DNA of 64,000 bases from Bacillus infantis NRRL B-14911 (GTDB taxonomy: Bacteria > Bacillota > Bacilli > Bacillales > Cytobacillaceae). This document shows, in pieces, positions 8,795-17,428 of the stretch. Within the stretch, counting starts at the first letter, position 1. Every line of letters begins with the position of its first letter. The notes under the pieces are model-generated. The model worked only from the letters and a program-made list of their open reading frames with translations, was not told the DNA's origin and ran no database searches. The stretch spans positions 2,752,501 to 2,816,500 of the forward strand of contig NC_022524.1 of assembly GCF_000473245.1 (NCBI RefSeq), written 5' to 3'. A program made the translations under genes and the position numbers.

Positions 8795-9904
8795 TCAATC
8801 TTCAACCTGGATAATCTGGTCACGGTCAGCCTTCTTCAATGTATAAAGCCTGTAGGCATGGCTGATGATGACCTTGATGATTGCATAGGCAGGAACAGCG
8901 ACGATCATCCCGATCAGACCAGCAAGATTGCCCGCAACCAACAGGATCAGGATAATGGTAAGCGGATGGACATCCAGCTTTCTCCCCATGATGAGCGGAG
9001 AAGATACATTTCCGTCTATTTGCTGGACCACTATCACCACGAGAATGACTTTCAGCGCCATAAAAGGCGACATAGTAAACCCTACGATGACTGCCGGGAC
9101 TAGGGCTAGAAATGGCCCCAGGAAGGGAATGACATTTGTTAACATGGCCACAATAGCCAGAATAAGAGAATAATTGATTCCAATAATCAGATAGCCGATA
9201 TACATCATGACACCCACAATGAAGCTGACGATTGCCTGGCCCTGTATATAGGAGCTGAGGGCTTCATCCATATCCTTTAGTATTTTCCTTGTCTCTGCAG
9301 CCTGGAAATACGGCAAATATCTGACCATGCCCTTTGAAGCCCCTTCGCTGTCCTTCAGGAGATAAAAGACAATGAAGGGCACTGTTACAATCACGGTTAC
9401 AACACTCGTGACGATGCTGAACACGCCCGTCAGGCGGGAGCTTAAATCCGAGAAGTTTGATTTGAAATATGAACTCATCTGTTCTGTAATATAGTCGAAG
9501 GTAATATAATCGTTTTCCTGGAAACGGGAAAACCATGCGCTGTTCTGAAGCTCATCCGCTTTGTTTCTAAGCCCCTCTATATATTGCGGGTAATTGTCCA
9601 TCAGATCTTTGAACTGGCGCTGCAGCTCGGGCCCCACAAAGTACACAAGTGCGGCTGTCCCTCCAATGACGATAAGGTAGATCAAGAGGATGGAAACAAC
9701 CTTTGGAACCTTTTTCCTGTTAAGGAAATAAACGATGGGGCGCAGCAGATAATAAATAACCCCCGATATCAGAAAAGGCATAAATAGAGTTTCAAAGAAT
9801 ATTTCAATCGGTGTAAAAATAAAATCGATTTTCGTTGCGAGGAAGATAATAACCATCACAATAATAATTCCATAGCCGATTTTAAACCATTTAGAGCTTG
9901 GCAA
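8795..9904 (-). CDS. AI-2E family transporter (PerM/YubA-type)
   Basis: 369-residue integral membrane protein with about eight membrane segments. Two occur in the first 70 residues, then a soluble coiled stretch (about 85-150), then six more. The motif PFLGPFLALVPAVIVGF and the C-terminal VVQQIDGNVSSPLIMGRKLDVHP are typical of this family, whose members export autoinducer-2 or act as Na+/H+ antiporters. The start is a TTG at 9904 with a poor ribosome site, so it is not certain. Monocistronic, divergent from the XRE-PAS gene. Confidence 0.88.
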   Translation of the reverse strand: MPSSKWFKIGYGIIIVMVIIFLATKIDFIFTPIEIFFETLFMPFLISGVIYYLLRPIVYFLNRKKVPKVVSILLIYLIVIGGTAALVYFVGPELQRQFKDLMDNYPQYIEGLRNKADELQNSAWFSRFQENDYITFDYITEQMSSYFKSNFSDLSSRLTGVFSIVTSVVTVIVTVPFIVFYLLKDSEGASKGMVRYLPYFQAAETRKILKDMDEALSSYIQGQAIVSFIVGVMMYIGYLIIGINYSLILAIVAMLTNVIPFLGPFLALVPAVIVGFTMSPFMALKVILVVIVVQQIDGNVSSPLIMGRKLDVHPLTIILILLVAGNLAGLIGMIVAVPAYAIIKVIISHAYRLYTLKKADRDQIIQVED

Positions 9905-10109
9905 AGTATCACATCACTTTCATTATGTATAAAAGACTTATACCCTCTCTTTCATTTCATCATTCATCCGTACTCTAACTTCTGACCATTCATTAAATAA
10001 AGCCAGATTCTTTTAAGTAATTTATACATCTACCCTTTTCTCCATCAAATATGCAGCCTGTGTCTCAAAAGCCACGCCCATTATCAGTGATACATGATAA
10101 CCTAGAGCC

Positions 10110-10688
10110 ATGTATAAACAACATAAACGAGATTGGTTAATTAAAATAAGAAAAGCCAGAAAGCTGACCCAGGAGACCGTGGCTACTAAGGCGTTCATCG
10201 ACAGGGCTTATTATGCACAAATTGAGAGCGGGGTGAGGAATCCCAGTGAGGAAATCAGGCAAAAGATTGCCCAGATCCTGAACTTCCACTCTTCTGCCTT
10301 TAATGCGGATGATGAAAGTCCTTTCCGTTATGCACTGGAGGCTGCACCCATGATCATCGCTCATTGTGACATGGATTTAAAATATACATGGATTTTCAAT
10401 TACCATCCCTTATTCCCGCCTGAATCTCTCATAGGGAAACGGGACGATGAGCTGGGCCTTGGGATAGGGGGACAAATGTATGCACAAATGAAAAGAACTG
10501 TCATAGAAAAACAGATTTCGATCCGAAAAACAGTCTCCTTTTCACTTCCGGACAATTATCTTTATACATATATGATCTTTGCCCACCCACTCTTTGACAG
10601 CACAAAACAAATCATAGGTGCTGCCACCATACTAACAGAGCTGTCCAAAATAACACTGACAGAAGACACTGATGCACCATCCGGATAA
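10110..10688 (+). CDS. XRE-type HTH regulator with PAS-like domain
   Basis: 192 residues. An N-terminal XRE helix-turn-helix (about residues 8-60, with LTQETVATKAFIDRAYYAQIESG) is followed by a PAS-like sensor (about 70-170: LEAAPMIIAHCDMDLKYTWIFN, then a conserved turn LIGKRDDELGL). Single-polypeptide HTH-PAS proteins sense small molecules or redox state and bind their own promoter region; the ligand here is unknown. The ribosome site is weak, so a slightly different start is possible. It is divergent from the AI-2E-family gene across 205 bp. Confidence 0.78.
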   Translation: MYKQHKRDWLIKIRKARKLTQETVATKAFIDRAYYAQIESGVRNPSEEIRQKIAQILNFHSSAFNADDESPFRYALEAAPMIIAHCDMDLKYTWIFNYHPLFPPESLIGKRDDELGLGIGGQMYAQMKRTVIEKQISIRKTVSFSLPDNYLYTYMIFAHPLFDSTKQIIGAATILTELSKITLTEDTDAPSG

Positions 10689-10701
10689 TTTCTGTACACA
10701 A

Positions 10702-10733
10702 AAAGGGCGAACCAGGACGGTTCACCCTTTTCT
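10702..10733. terminator. Bidirectional terminator
   Basis: AAAGGGCGAACC and GGTTCACCCTTT around AGGAC, with A-tract before and T-tract after. Serves both the XRE-PAS gene and the convergent RsbR gene. Confidence 0.85.
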
Positions 10734-10735
10734 AA

Positions 10736-11557
10736 TCATTCTTCCTCAAGGCTCTCAATGGCCTGCTTTACATTTGCAAAGGTCGGTACAGAGGTAAGAT
10801 CGATTCCTTCTGTAACAGCCTGCTGCGCAAGATCCGGCCGGACCCCTGAAGCGATTGTATTCACCCCTACTAGACGGAGTACACTACGGATATCAAATAC
10901 ATACTTTGCGATTTGGGCGTCTATATTGACAGTGCCGGAAAAGTCCATGATCAGGCATTCTATCTGCAGTTTTTTAATTTCCGGCACCACTTTTTCCATA
11001 ATCAGCTTGGCCCTGTCATAATCAATTGAGCCAATCAGCGGAAGAACAGCAATGCCATCTTGTATGGGAACGACAGGAGCAGTCAGTTCATTAACCTCAT
11101 CCCGTGCCTTTTCCAAAAGTAATCCGGAAAATCGTTCAAAAGCAAATACAGTTTCATTGATGCTGATATCCAGAATCAAATTCACCTTTTTTATCAGCAG
11201 TACAACTTCGTCCATGCCTAAATCAAATTCTTTTCCTATACTGGTCACTTTGTCGATAAACACTTGCCTGGAATCAGGATAACGCATTAAGATGTCCGAA
11301 ATGCGGCCGCCGTTTTTTGCCTGCCGCTCTCCATTCTTCTTGCTCCAATCCAGCAATCCGTCAGGCATCTTCTCAGTTTCGGACACAATGGACTCCCCAA
11401 TAAACTTCATAAAAGATTCATAAGTCTTTTTGGCATTCTGAATTTCTTCCTTTGGCACCTCAAAGTCAAATTCCTGAACAATGCTATCCACCAATTCATC
11501 TGCCAGTGATTGTGCATAGGTCTTAAAATATGAAGAAATTTTGTCAAATGGCTTCAT
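10736..11557 (-). CDS. RsbR-type stressosome protein (STAS domain)
   Basis: 273 residues from the ATG at 11557, which follows AGGAGGAATCGACAC. The N-terminal half (1-150) resembles the non-haem globin-like sensor region of RsbR paralogues. The C-terminal half is a STAS domain (IAVLPLIGSIDYDRAKLIMEKV, then LIMDFSGTVNIDAQIAKYVF). Such proteins form the stressosome with RsbS and RsbT and control sigma-B. It most resembles the RsbRD/YqhA subgroup. The following plus-strand gene carries a sigma-B-type promoter, a fitting neighbour, but RsbS/RsbT are not in the window. Confidence 0.85.
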   Translation of the reverse strand: MKPFDKISSYFKTYAQSLADELVDSIVQEFDFEVPKEEIQNAKKTYESFMKFIGESIVSETEKMPDGLLDWSKKNGERQAKNGGRISDILMRYPDSRQVFIDKVTSIGKEFDLGMDEVVLLIKKVNLILDISINETVFAFERFSGLLLEKARDEVNELTAPVVPIQDGIAVLPLIGSIDYDRAKLIMEKVVPEIKKLQIECLIMDFSGTVNIDAQIAKYVFDIRSVLRLVGVNTIASGVRPDLAQQAVTEGIDLTSVPTFANVKQAIESLEEE

Positions 11558-11722
11558 GTGTCGATTCCTCCTAGTTACGATGTCTCTATTATATCGCATT
11601 ATAAAGCATGGGACATCATTCAGAGATAATTAGTTGATGCAGGACCTGCAGAAATGTATTCCAATAAGCTTTACAAAGAGGTTTTTCAAAAACTCCCTGT
11701 AATGTGAGAAAAGCTTCACAAC

Positions 11723-11748
11723 GTTTCTTCCCAGTAAAACAAGGGAAT
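11723..11748 (+). promoter_or_regulatory. Sigma-B-type promoter
   Basis: GTTTCT at 11723-11728 and GGGAAT at 11743-11748 with a 14-bp spacer, close to the sigma-B consensus GTTTAA/GGGTAT. The start codon follows about 40 bases later. This matches the general-stress identity of the gene. Confidence 0.7.
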
Positions 11749-11788
11749 GATAGAGGTAATTCTATTAATCTACTGGAGGAGAATATTC

Positions 11789-12244
11789 ATGAATAATCAA
11801 TTGATTGGCGGCTATGATTCGATCGAGGAGCTTACGGAAGCACTCTCTTCAGCTAAGGACAACGGCTATAACAGCAGAAAGCTGGTAATCGTTTCAAAGG
11901 ACGGATCCAATATTGAAGCACTTGCTGAAACATACGGGGCCATTGCCAAAATCATCGGCTCACAGGAACTCGGAAACCAGCGCTTTCTGGATTCCGCTAA
12001 AGCCTTGTTTTTAGGTGCAGATCCGGGAACCAGCTCAGGTATCCACTCAAACGATGAGTACGCGAGCTATGGTGCAGCTGATAAAGATGCAGAAGAGTTT
12101 GCGCAGAGGGTATTTGACGGGCAATATGTCCTGTTTGTTGATAACACCATTGAAGAAGATGAACTGCTTCGCCCTTCCCATGAAGGGAACCAGCTTGGAG
12201 ATACTCCAGGAGATGAACCATCTGCCAGAAGGGAAGGATATTGA
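11789..12244 (+). CDS. General stress protein, YflT/GSP17M-like
   Basis: 151 residues from the ATG at 11789, which is preceded by GGAGGAGAATATTC. The N-terminal domain (residues 1-90) is the general stress protein 17M-like fold (GGYDSIEELTEALSSAKDNGY). The C-terminal third is acidic and probably disordered. Family members are sigma-B regulon products of unknown biochemical role, and the sigma-B-like promoter upstream agrees. A terminator follows closely, so it is monocistronic. Confidence 0.85.
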   Translation: MNNQLIGGYDSIEELTEALSSAKDNGYNSRKLVIVSKDGSNIEALAETYGAIAKIIGSQELGNQRFLDSAKALFLGADPGTSSGIHSNDEYASYGAADKDAEEFAQRVFDGQYVLFVDNTIEEDELLRPSHEGNQLGDTPGDEPSARREGY

Positions 12245-12248
12245 TCGG

Positions 12249-12280
12249 AAATCCCGGCGTTTGCCGGGATTTCATTTTTT
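12249..12280 (+). terminator. Terminator of the YflT-like gene
   Basis: AAATCCCGGC and GCCGGGATTT around GTTT, then TCATTTTTT. Confidence 0.85.
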
Positions 12281-12324
12281 ATTGGATCCCCGTACGATAG
12301 GACAATTCACAACTCTGCTTCCAA

Positions 12325-12360
12325 AGAAAAAAGCCCCCTGTTTCCAAAGGGAGCTCCCCG
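12325..12360 (-). terminator. Terminator of the SigH-like gene
   Basis: On the minus strand AGCTCCCT pairs with AGGGGGCT, followed by a TTTTTT run, five bases after the stop codon. Confidence 0.75.
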
Positions 12361-12364
12361 TTCC

Positions 12365-13015
12365 TTAAATGACCAGCTCACGTCTTTCAAGATAGCGGTC
12401 AAGTTTTCGTTTAACGCGCTGGAGGGCGTTGTCGATTGATTTGACGTGAGTATCCAATTCCTCAGAGATCTCAATATAAGAGTGGCCGGCAACGTATAGA
12501 TCGAGAACCTTCCGTTCCAGATCGCTCAGCTTCTCGGCTATTTTCTCTTCGATGTCTGCAGTGTTCTCCTGGTTCACAATCAGAATGGCCGGATCTGTAA
12601 CCATGGTTCCCGGGAGGATATCCATGAGTGTGTGCTTGGATTCATCTTCATATATCGGCTTGTCCAGTGAAATATAGGAATTAAGCGGCATTTGCTTCTG
12701 GCGGGTGGCCGTTTTTACAGCGGTGATGATCTGCCTTGTAATGCACAGCTCAGCAAACACTTTGAATGAAGCAAGCTTGTCCTCCTTGAAATCACGGATG
12801 GCTTTATATAGCCCGATCATGCCTTCCTGAAAAAGATCATCTTTGTCTCCGCCGATCAAAAAGAATTTGCTCGCCTTCGCCCTGACAAAGTGCCTGTATT
12901 TTTTCATAAGATATTCAGATGCCATACCATCCCCATTTTGAAAAAGGACCACCAGTGTTTCGTCTTCATAGTTTGAATAGTCTTCTATCAGTTTTACTGC
13001 GATGCTTGCACTCAC
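12365..13015 (-). CDS. SigH-like sporulation sigma factor
   Basis: 216-residue sigma-70 family protein. Region 2 (YRHFVRAKASKFFLIGGDKDDL, QEGMIGLYKAIRDF) and region 4 (LSDLERKVLDLYVAGHSYIEISEELD, ending VKSIDNALQRVKRKL) match SigH/Spo0H closely. The start is a GTG at 13015 six bases after GGAGGG. The canonical sigH lies between rlmB/yacP and rpmG/secE in Bacillus. Here the flanks are a YflT-like gene and phzF, so this is probably a paralogue; a second copy elsewhere in the genome is inferred. Roles in transition-state or sporulation genes are known for the family only. Confidence 0.85.
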   Translation of the reverse strand: MSASIAVKLIEDYSNYEDETLVVLFQNGDGMASEYLMKKYRHFVRAKASKFFLIGGDKDDLFQEGMIGLYKAIRDFKEDKLASFKVFAELCITRQIITAVKTATRQKQMPLNSYISLDKPIYEDESKHTLMDILPGTMVTDPAILIVNQENTADIEEKIAEKLSDLERKVLDLYVAGHSYIEISEELDTHVKSIDNALQRVKRKLDRYLERRELVI

Positions 13016-13265
13016 TCATATCCCTCCATCTATCATTCTGAGTCTGAAGTTTGACTGACAATACCATTATTGTTTTTTCTAAAAAGTCCGTCTATTAACT
13101 TATTTCTATCTTAAACCATTTTCCGCCTAAAAGATATGAACAAATAGCGAGCTTTCTTTACAAACTATGACACTCAGTGAAGCACAGGCAGAAGATTGGA
13201 CGTCTATTGCTGTGGATTTAAGCTGGCTGCATGGGATGCTGTCGAAAATTTTTATGTATACAGCA

Positions 13266-14132
13266 TTAAATGTGCATCACCATCTTGTCTTTCACTTTCG
13301 CCGCACCGCCTATTTCCAGTCTTTCAATTTCCCCTGAATCATCTGCGGCTGATAGATTTGCCTTTATGATAGAGGGCAGCCCCATTGTTTCTCCCTGGTG
13401 AAAAAAATGCGGGCCGGCTGCAATTTTTTGATGATGATAAAGATAGCCGCATAGAGCGCCGCTGGCAGTTCCTGTCGCACTTTCCTCTGGTATGCCGGCT
13501 GCAGGAGCAAGATTGCGGCAGACTGCCGCAGGACTGCCTTTTTCATTGAAAGCAAACAGATGATACCCTATTGCCTGATACTTTCTGCTGATCTCAGCCA
13601 CCCGCACGAAATCAGGCCGGATCGATTCCAGAACATCACGGGAACGGATAGGGACCATAATGTCCGGAAGGCCGGCAGAAACAATCTGGACCGGAAGACC
13701 TTCAGCAAGATCATCAAGGCTGATTCCCAAGGAAACTGCAGCCTCTTCTGGAGGAAGAGCTGTTCCCATTTTCGGAAGAGGCTGTTCAAGGAAGATCTCT
13801 CCCGTGTCACTCGCTCTTGCTTTAAGAAGGCCTGCATGACATTCAAATGTGTGCTCTCCAGGGGGAATCCTGCCTTCCTTGACAAGCAGATGGAAGGAGG
13901 CGACAGTAGCGTGTCCGCAAAGGTCGACTTCGTTCTCCGGTGTAAAGTACCTCAAGGATATTTCACCTGCTCTTGAACGGCTGATAAATGCCGTTTCAGA
14001 AAATCCCGCCATTGAGGCAACTTTCTGCATCTGGACGGTGCTCAGGCCATCTGTGTCGAGAACCACTCCTGCCGGGTTTCCTCCCTTATTGTCCCTGCAG
14101 AATGCATGTACTATATAGACGTTTACTTTCAT
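13266..14132 (-). CDS. PhzF family isomerase
   Basis: 288 residues with the diaminopimelate-epimerase-like fold. The N-terminus (VYIVHAFCRDNKGGNPAGVVLD) and the segments YFTPENEVDLCGHATVA and EESATGTASGAL are diagnostic. The catalytic Glu of PhzF corresponds to the Glu in FTPENEVDLCGH. No phenazine genes are present, so the substrate is unknown, as for most Bacillus homologues (YfhB, YddE types). AAGGAAGG ribosome site before the ATG at 14132. About 250 bp of apparently gene-free sequence separates it from the SigH-like gene. Confidence 0.9.
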   Translation of the reverse strand: MKVNVYIVHAFCRDNKGGNPAGVVLDTDGLSTVQMQKVASMAGFSETAFISRSRAGEISLRYFTPENEVDLCGHATVASFHLLVKEGRIPPGEHTFECHAGLLKARASDTGEIFLEQPLPKMGTALPPEEAAVSLGISLDDLAEGLPVQIVSAGLPDIMVPIRSRDVLESIRPDFVRVAEISRKYQAIGYHLFAFNEKGSPAAVCRNLAPAAGIPEESATGTASGALCGYLYHHQKIAAGPHFFHQGETMGLPSIIKANLSAADDSGEIERLEIGGAAKVKDKMVMHI

Positions 14133-14162
14133 ATAAAAGTTTCCTTCCTTTCCATTATAAAA

Positions 14163-14195
14163 GCCGCTTCCTGTGAAGAAAGCGGCCTTTTTTCT
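14163..14195 (-). terminator. Terminator of the M3-like peptidase
   Basis: GCCGCTT (14163-14169) pairs with AAGCGGC (14180-14186), adjacent to the stop codon. A T-tract flanks each side, so it may act both ways. Confidence 0.75.
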
Positions 14196-14196
14196 G

Positions 14197-15786
14197 TTAT
14201 GCCTGCTGCAGATCCCCTACGAATTGGTCTATGAAATGCTGCGGGTTGAGTTTTTCGCCGGTTGCTTTTTCTATCTTTTCATTCCAGTGGAGGGCCGCTC
14301 CCGGCTTGAAAAATTCTTCTAGCAGATAGCTTCCTGCTTCTTTAGAAAGAATATCACCCTTCAGATTTTTCTTGATATGCTGTTCCAGCTGTGAGGTTGT
14401 AAGTTCCCCCAACAGATAATTTTGATAGTATACAGGCACAAGGGTAAAGTGGATCTTAGCTGCCCAGTGCGGGATATCCTGATTTTCCGGCGGATTCAGG
14501 AATTGGACCTCTTTGACGATTTTCCACCAGAGACGGTTCAGATCCTGGTCCGGATTTTCATATAGTTCTTTTTCAAACAGCGAAAAAGTGATGAACCAGC
14601 GGGCTGAAATGAGCATCTGCCTTCTGAGCGCCAATTTCAGCTCGCCAGCCAGTTCTTTTAATTCCTGCTCATTAATGCCGAGGAATTTCCCCAGCCACTC
14701 CGGATTCCGGCCCATCCGTCCGTAAAGCATCGCAATCGCTTCAGTCGTCAATGTATGTGCCGGTGCTCTGAGAAGGAAAGGAAGATCTCGGTCAATATAT
14801 TTGAAATATACGGCATGCCCGAACTCATGCAGCATGGTGGTCGACCAGTAGTCACTGCTGCTGTTGTTGCACAGGACCCTTACGTCCCCTTCCCTGTCGA
14901 TGTCTGTACAAAATGCATGCTGATTTTTCTTTTCCCGCGGATAAAGATCGCTGTTTTCCAGCATATCCCCTATCTCCATTCCCATGGAAGCAAATGTAGC
15001 AGCTGTCAGCTCCTCCAGATTCTTCCCTTCATAGTAAGAATCCAAGTTCAGTGCTTTAGAAGGAGGCGCTTCCTGAAAGAATGGATCCGCATAATGCCAA
15101 GGCCTGATTTCATCTATTGATATGGAAAGGCGTTCTGCAATTTCCTCATCCATTTCCCGCTTCAGCTGATGGAATGGTTCATCCGAAATTTTCTTCAGCT
15201 CATCGAAGATAGCAAAAATAACGTCCCTGTCCAGCTCCTGGAGTTCAAAGCTCATTTCATGAAAATTTCTGTAGCCAAGCTTCATGGCTGTTTCGTTCCT
15301 TAATTTCACAAGGTCAATTAGCTTCTTTTCGACTTTGCTGCCAATTGTCTTGCTTGCATGCCAGGCCCTCTCACGCAGCTCGTTATCCTTGCTATCTGTA
15401 AGGATTTTCCTGATATCATTTTCCGACACTTCCCTTCCATCCAGAACGGCTCTGTATGTATTGAAGACACCTACTAACTCTGAGCTTCTTACAGAAAGTT
15501 CCTTAAGTACATCTGCGTCAAGCTGATTTTTTACCATGCTGTTCTTCAGCAGCTGCAGCTGCCTTTGTTCAAGCTGGTTTAGTTCCCCGCTTTCGAGGAA
15601 TTCCTTTACCTCTTGAAATCTTTCAGAATCTGATAAGTAGAGGCTGACCTCCGTCTGTGCCTCAGCTGTCTTCCTGTTCCATTCATCTTCTCCAGTTGTA
15701 GAAGCTTTCCATGAAGCTTCAGCGCGCTTTTTCTGGAGCTTTTGCAAGGCTTCGTTTTGCTTTTGTAAAAACTGTTCTGCTGTCAT
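14197..15786 (-). CDS. M3/M2-like zinc metallopeptidase
   Basis: 529 residues from the ATG at 15786, chosen for the GAGGAGGAAAAAGC site. An HExxH zinc motif (TMLHEFGHAVYFKY) lies near residue 333, with the downstream glutamate in LTTEAIAMLYGRMG. The overall layout is that of gluzincins of the M3/M2 group (oligoendopeptidase or carboxypeptidase-like), probably cytosolic as there is no signal peptide. Exact specificity cannot be read. A weak AT-rich hairpin separates it from the upstream modB. Confidence 0.85.
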   Translation of the reverse strand: MTAEQFLQKQNEALQKLQKKRAEASWKASTTGEDEWNRKTAEAQTEVSLYLSDSERFQEVKEFLESGELNQLEQRQLQLLKNSMVKNQLDADVLKELSVRSSELVGVFNTYRAVLDGREVSENDIRKILTDSKDNELRERAWHASKTIGSKVEKKLIDLVKLRNETAMKLGYRNFHEMSFELQELDRDVIFAIFDELKKISDEPFHQLKREMDEEIAERLSISIDEIRPWHYADPFFQEAPPSKALNLDSYYEGKNLEELTAATFASMGMEIGDMLENSDLYPREKKNQHAFCTDIDREGDVRVLCNNSSSDYWSTTMLHEFGHAVYFKYIDRDLPFLLRAPAHTLTTEAIAMLYGRMGRNPEWLGKFLGINEQELKELAGELKLALRRQMLISARWFITFSLFEKELYENPDQDLNRLWWKIVKEVQFLNPPENQDIPHWAAKIHFTLVPVYYQNYLLGELTTSQLEQHIKKNLKGDILSKEAGSYLLEEFFKPGAALHWNEKIEKATGEKLNPQHFIDQFVGDLQQA

Positions 15787-15858
15787 GCTTTTTCCTCCTC
15801 TGGTTTTCGGACTTATTATATATTCTTGGCATGACAGCAAAAACCCTGTTTCTCTGCG

Positions 15859-15882
15859 TAAAAATTTCGTATACCGAAATTT
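15859..15882 (-). terminator. Possible weak terminator after modB
   Basis: AAAATTTCG and CGAAATTTT arms with a TATAC loop directly after the modB stop codon. The stem is AT-rich, so confidence is low. Confidence 0.4.
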
Positions 15883-16539
15883 TTATTTGCTGAAAGCATT
15901 GACTGCTGCAAGCATGATAAAGGAAATGCCGATCATGACTGCCGTCCAAAGCCAGGCCATCTCCATATTGCCCGAGTCAATGGCAAAATAAATGGCCGTC
16001 GGAATCGTTTGTGTTTTGCCGGGAATATTGCCGGCAAACATCAGTGTTGCCCCAAACTCCCCAAGTGCTCTGGCAAAGCTGAGTATGGCTCCGGCTGCCA
16101 GGGCTTTGGCCGACAGCGGCAGTGCTATATAGAGAAAAACCTTCACCTCTGAAGCTCCATCAACTCTTGAAGCATCCTCTATTTCCTTCTCGATCGTTTC
16201 AAAGCCTGTCTTTGCAGACTGGTACATCAGAGGAAAGGCGACAACACTGGACGCGATTACGGCTGCCAGCCATGTAAATATAACCGGCTGCCCAATAAAG
16301 ATTTCTATCGCTCTCCCAAAGAATGACTGCTTTCCAAACACGATGATCAGCAGGAATCCGACCACTGATGGGGGGAGTACGAGAGGCAGGAGGAGGATGG
16401 TTTCTATAAGCGGCTTTCCTTTAAATTTTTTAAATGCAAGCAATCTTGCCAGAAGAATGCCTGCAGCAAAAACAATGGCCAATGAAATGGCAGCCACAGA
16501 AATCGACAGCCGGACGGGCGACCAGAAATCTTCCGTCAT
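15883..16539 (-). CDS. modB: Molybdate ABC transporter permease
   Basis: 218 residues with five or six membrane segments and the EAA-type cytoplasmic loop (EIEDASRVDGASEVKVFLYIALP). The segments LPLVLPPSVVGFLLII and FARALGEFGATLMFAGNIPGKTQTIP are strongly conserved in ModB. The start at 16539 follows AGAAGGGTAGG. The usual partners ModA (binding protein) and ModC (ATPase) are not adjacent on either side, so the subunit must work with proteins encoded elsewhere or is a remnant. Confidence 0.88.
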   Translation of the reverse strand: MTEDFWSPVRLSISVAAISLAIVFAAGILLARLLAFKKFKGKPLIETILLLPLVLPPSVVGFLLIIVFGKQSFFGRAIEIFIGQPVIFTWLAAVIASSVVAFPLMYQSAKTGFETIEKEIEDASRVDGASEVKVFLYIALPLSAKALAAGAILSFARALGEFGATLMFAGNIPGKTQTIPTAIYFAIDSGNMEMAWLWTAVMIGISFIMLAAVNAFSK

Positions 16540-16710
16540 CCTACCCTTCTCCGGCTATATTCAACTAGTTTCATTATTTTAATGCCCCCTGTATTTTCTG
16601 CTAGATTCATTATAGCCGAAAAATGAAGGCGATAAAGGGATTTTGCTTTCTGTCTCTTAAGATTTAGAGGTATTCTTTTTATAGTTTTCAGCCGAATTTG
16701 CCAAAATAAA

Positions 16711-16737
16711 AAAGGACAGGCAATTGCCTTGTCCTTC
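16711..16737 (-). terminator. Terminator of the nitroreductase
   Basis: AAGGACA-GGCAATTGCC-TTGTCCTT forms a long stem directly after the stop codon; the minus strand continues TTTTTTA. Confidence 0.85.
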
Positions 16738-16747
16738 TATCCATTAT

Positions 16748-17233
16748 TTATGGAAGCTTTTTAATCTTATCTTCAATGCTGATGCGATCTTTGATAGCCG
16801 GGATTTCTTCAGGGTAGCCAAAAGCGATGATGCCGACTACTTCGCTCCCTTCCTCAACTCCGAGCACTTCCCTCGCAGCCTTTGAAGCACCAAGAGAACA
16901 CCAGAAAGTCCCAACTCCCTCATCCCATGCCTGCAGCATGAAATTCTGGATAAAGCATGCAACGGCAGCTGTATTTTCAACTGTCTCCAGATCTGTTTTT
17001 CCATGCTTGACTGTGACGGCCATCACTTCCGGCGCTCCGCCAAAATCTGTTTTATGCTTCAGCTTTCCGCGTGTCTCCGGGCCGGCAAAAATAATATCCC
17101 AAGGCTCAGTCATTTTATGGTTGGGAGCAAGGCTGGCCGCTTGAAGCCACTTCATGAACAGCGCCTCATCCACTGGATCTGCTTTAAACTTTTTAATTGT
17201 TCTTCTAGTGGTAACCAATTGTTCAATATTCAT
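16748..17233 (-). CDS. Nitroreductase family flavoprotein
   Basis: 161 residues. The ATG at 17233 is preferred because GAGGTG lies nine bases upstream; a longer frame would run through the Fur box. The N-terminus (LVTTRRTIKKFKADPVDE) carries the FMN-binding RRTIKxF motif, and PEVMAVTVKHGK and VGIIAFGYPEE fit the nitroreductase fold. Such enzymes reduce nitro groups, quinones or flavins using NAD(P)H. The upstream Fur box suggests expression under iron limitation, which would suit a flavin or ferric reductase role; that part is inference. B. subtilis YfhC is a comparable gene. Confidence 0.88.
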   Translation of the reverse strand: MNIEQLVTTRRTIKKFKADPVDEALFMKWLQAASLAPNHKMTEPWDIIFAGPETRGKLKHKTDFGGAPEVMAVTVKHGKTDLETVENTAAVACFIQNFMLQAWDEGVGTFWCSLGASKAAREVLGVEEGSEVVGIIAFGYPEEIPAIKDRISIEDKIKKLP

Positions 17234-17251
17234 TACAGCAAGCACCTCATC

Positions 17252-17270
17252 AATAATGATAATCATTTTC
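17252..17270 (-). promoter_or_regulatory. Fur box
   Basis: The 19 bases match the Fur consensus GATAATGATAATCATTATC at 17 positions. It lies 19 bp upstream of the nitroreductase start, a position for repression. Confidence 0.8.
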
Positions 17271-17312
17271 GTCAAGTTTATTATAGCAAATAATTCCTCT
17301 GATTAGAACCAT

Positions 17313-17354
17313 AAAGCAAAAGCCCCGTACTTTTAGCAGCAGGGCTTTTGCTTT
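17313..17354 (-). terminator. Terminator of the leftward GerPA/GerPF-like gene
   Basis: Thirteen-base perfect arms AAAGCAAAAGCCC and GGGCTTTTGCTTT with a 16-nt loop, about 75 bp after the stop codon at 17429. Confidence 0.75.
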
Positions 17355-17428
17355 CGGAGGTATATACTTTATAGGTATGCAGCGACTTGGACAGTTATTC
17401 TAAAATTCTGCGGACCTTTGTGGCCTAG

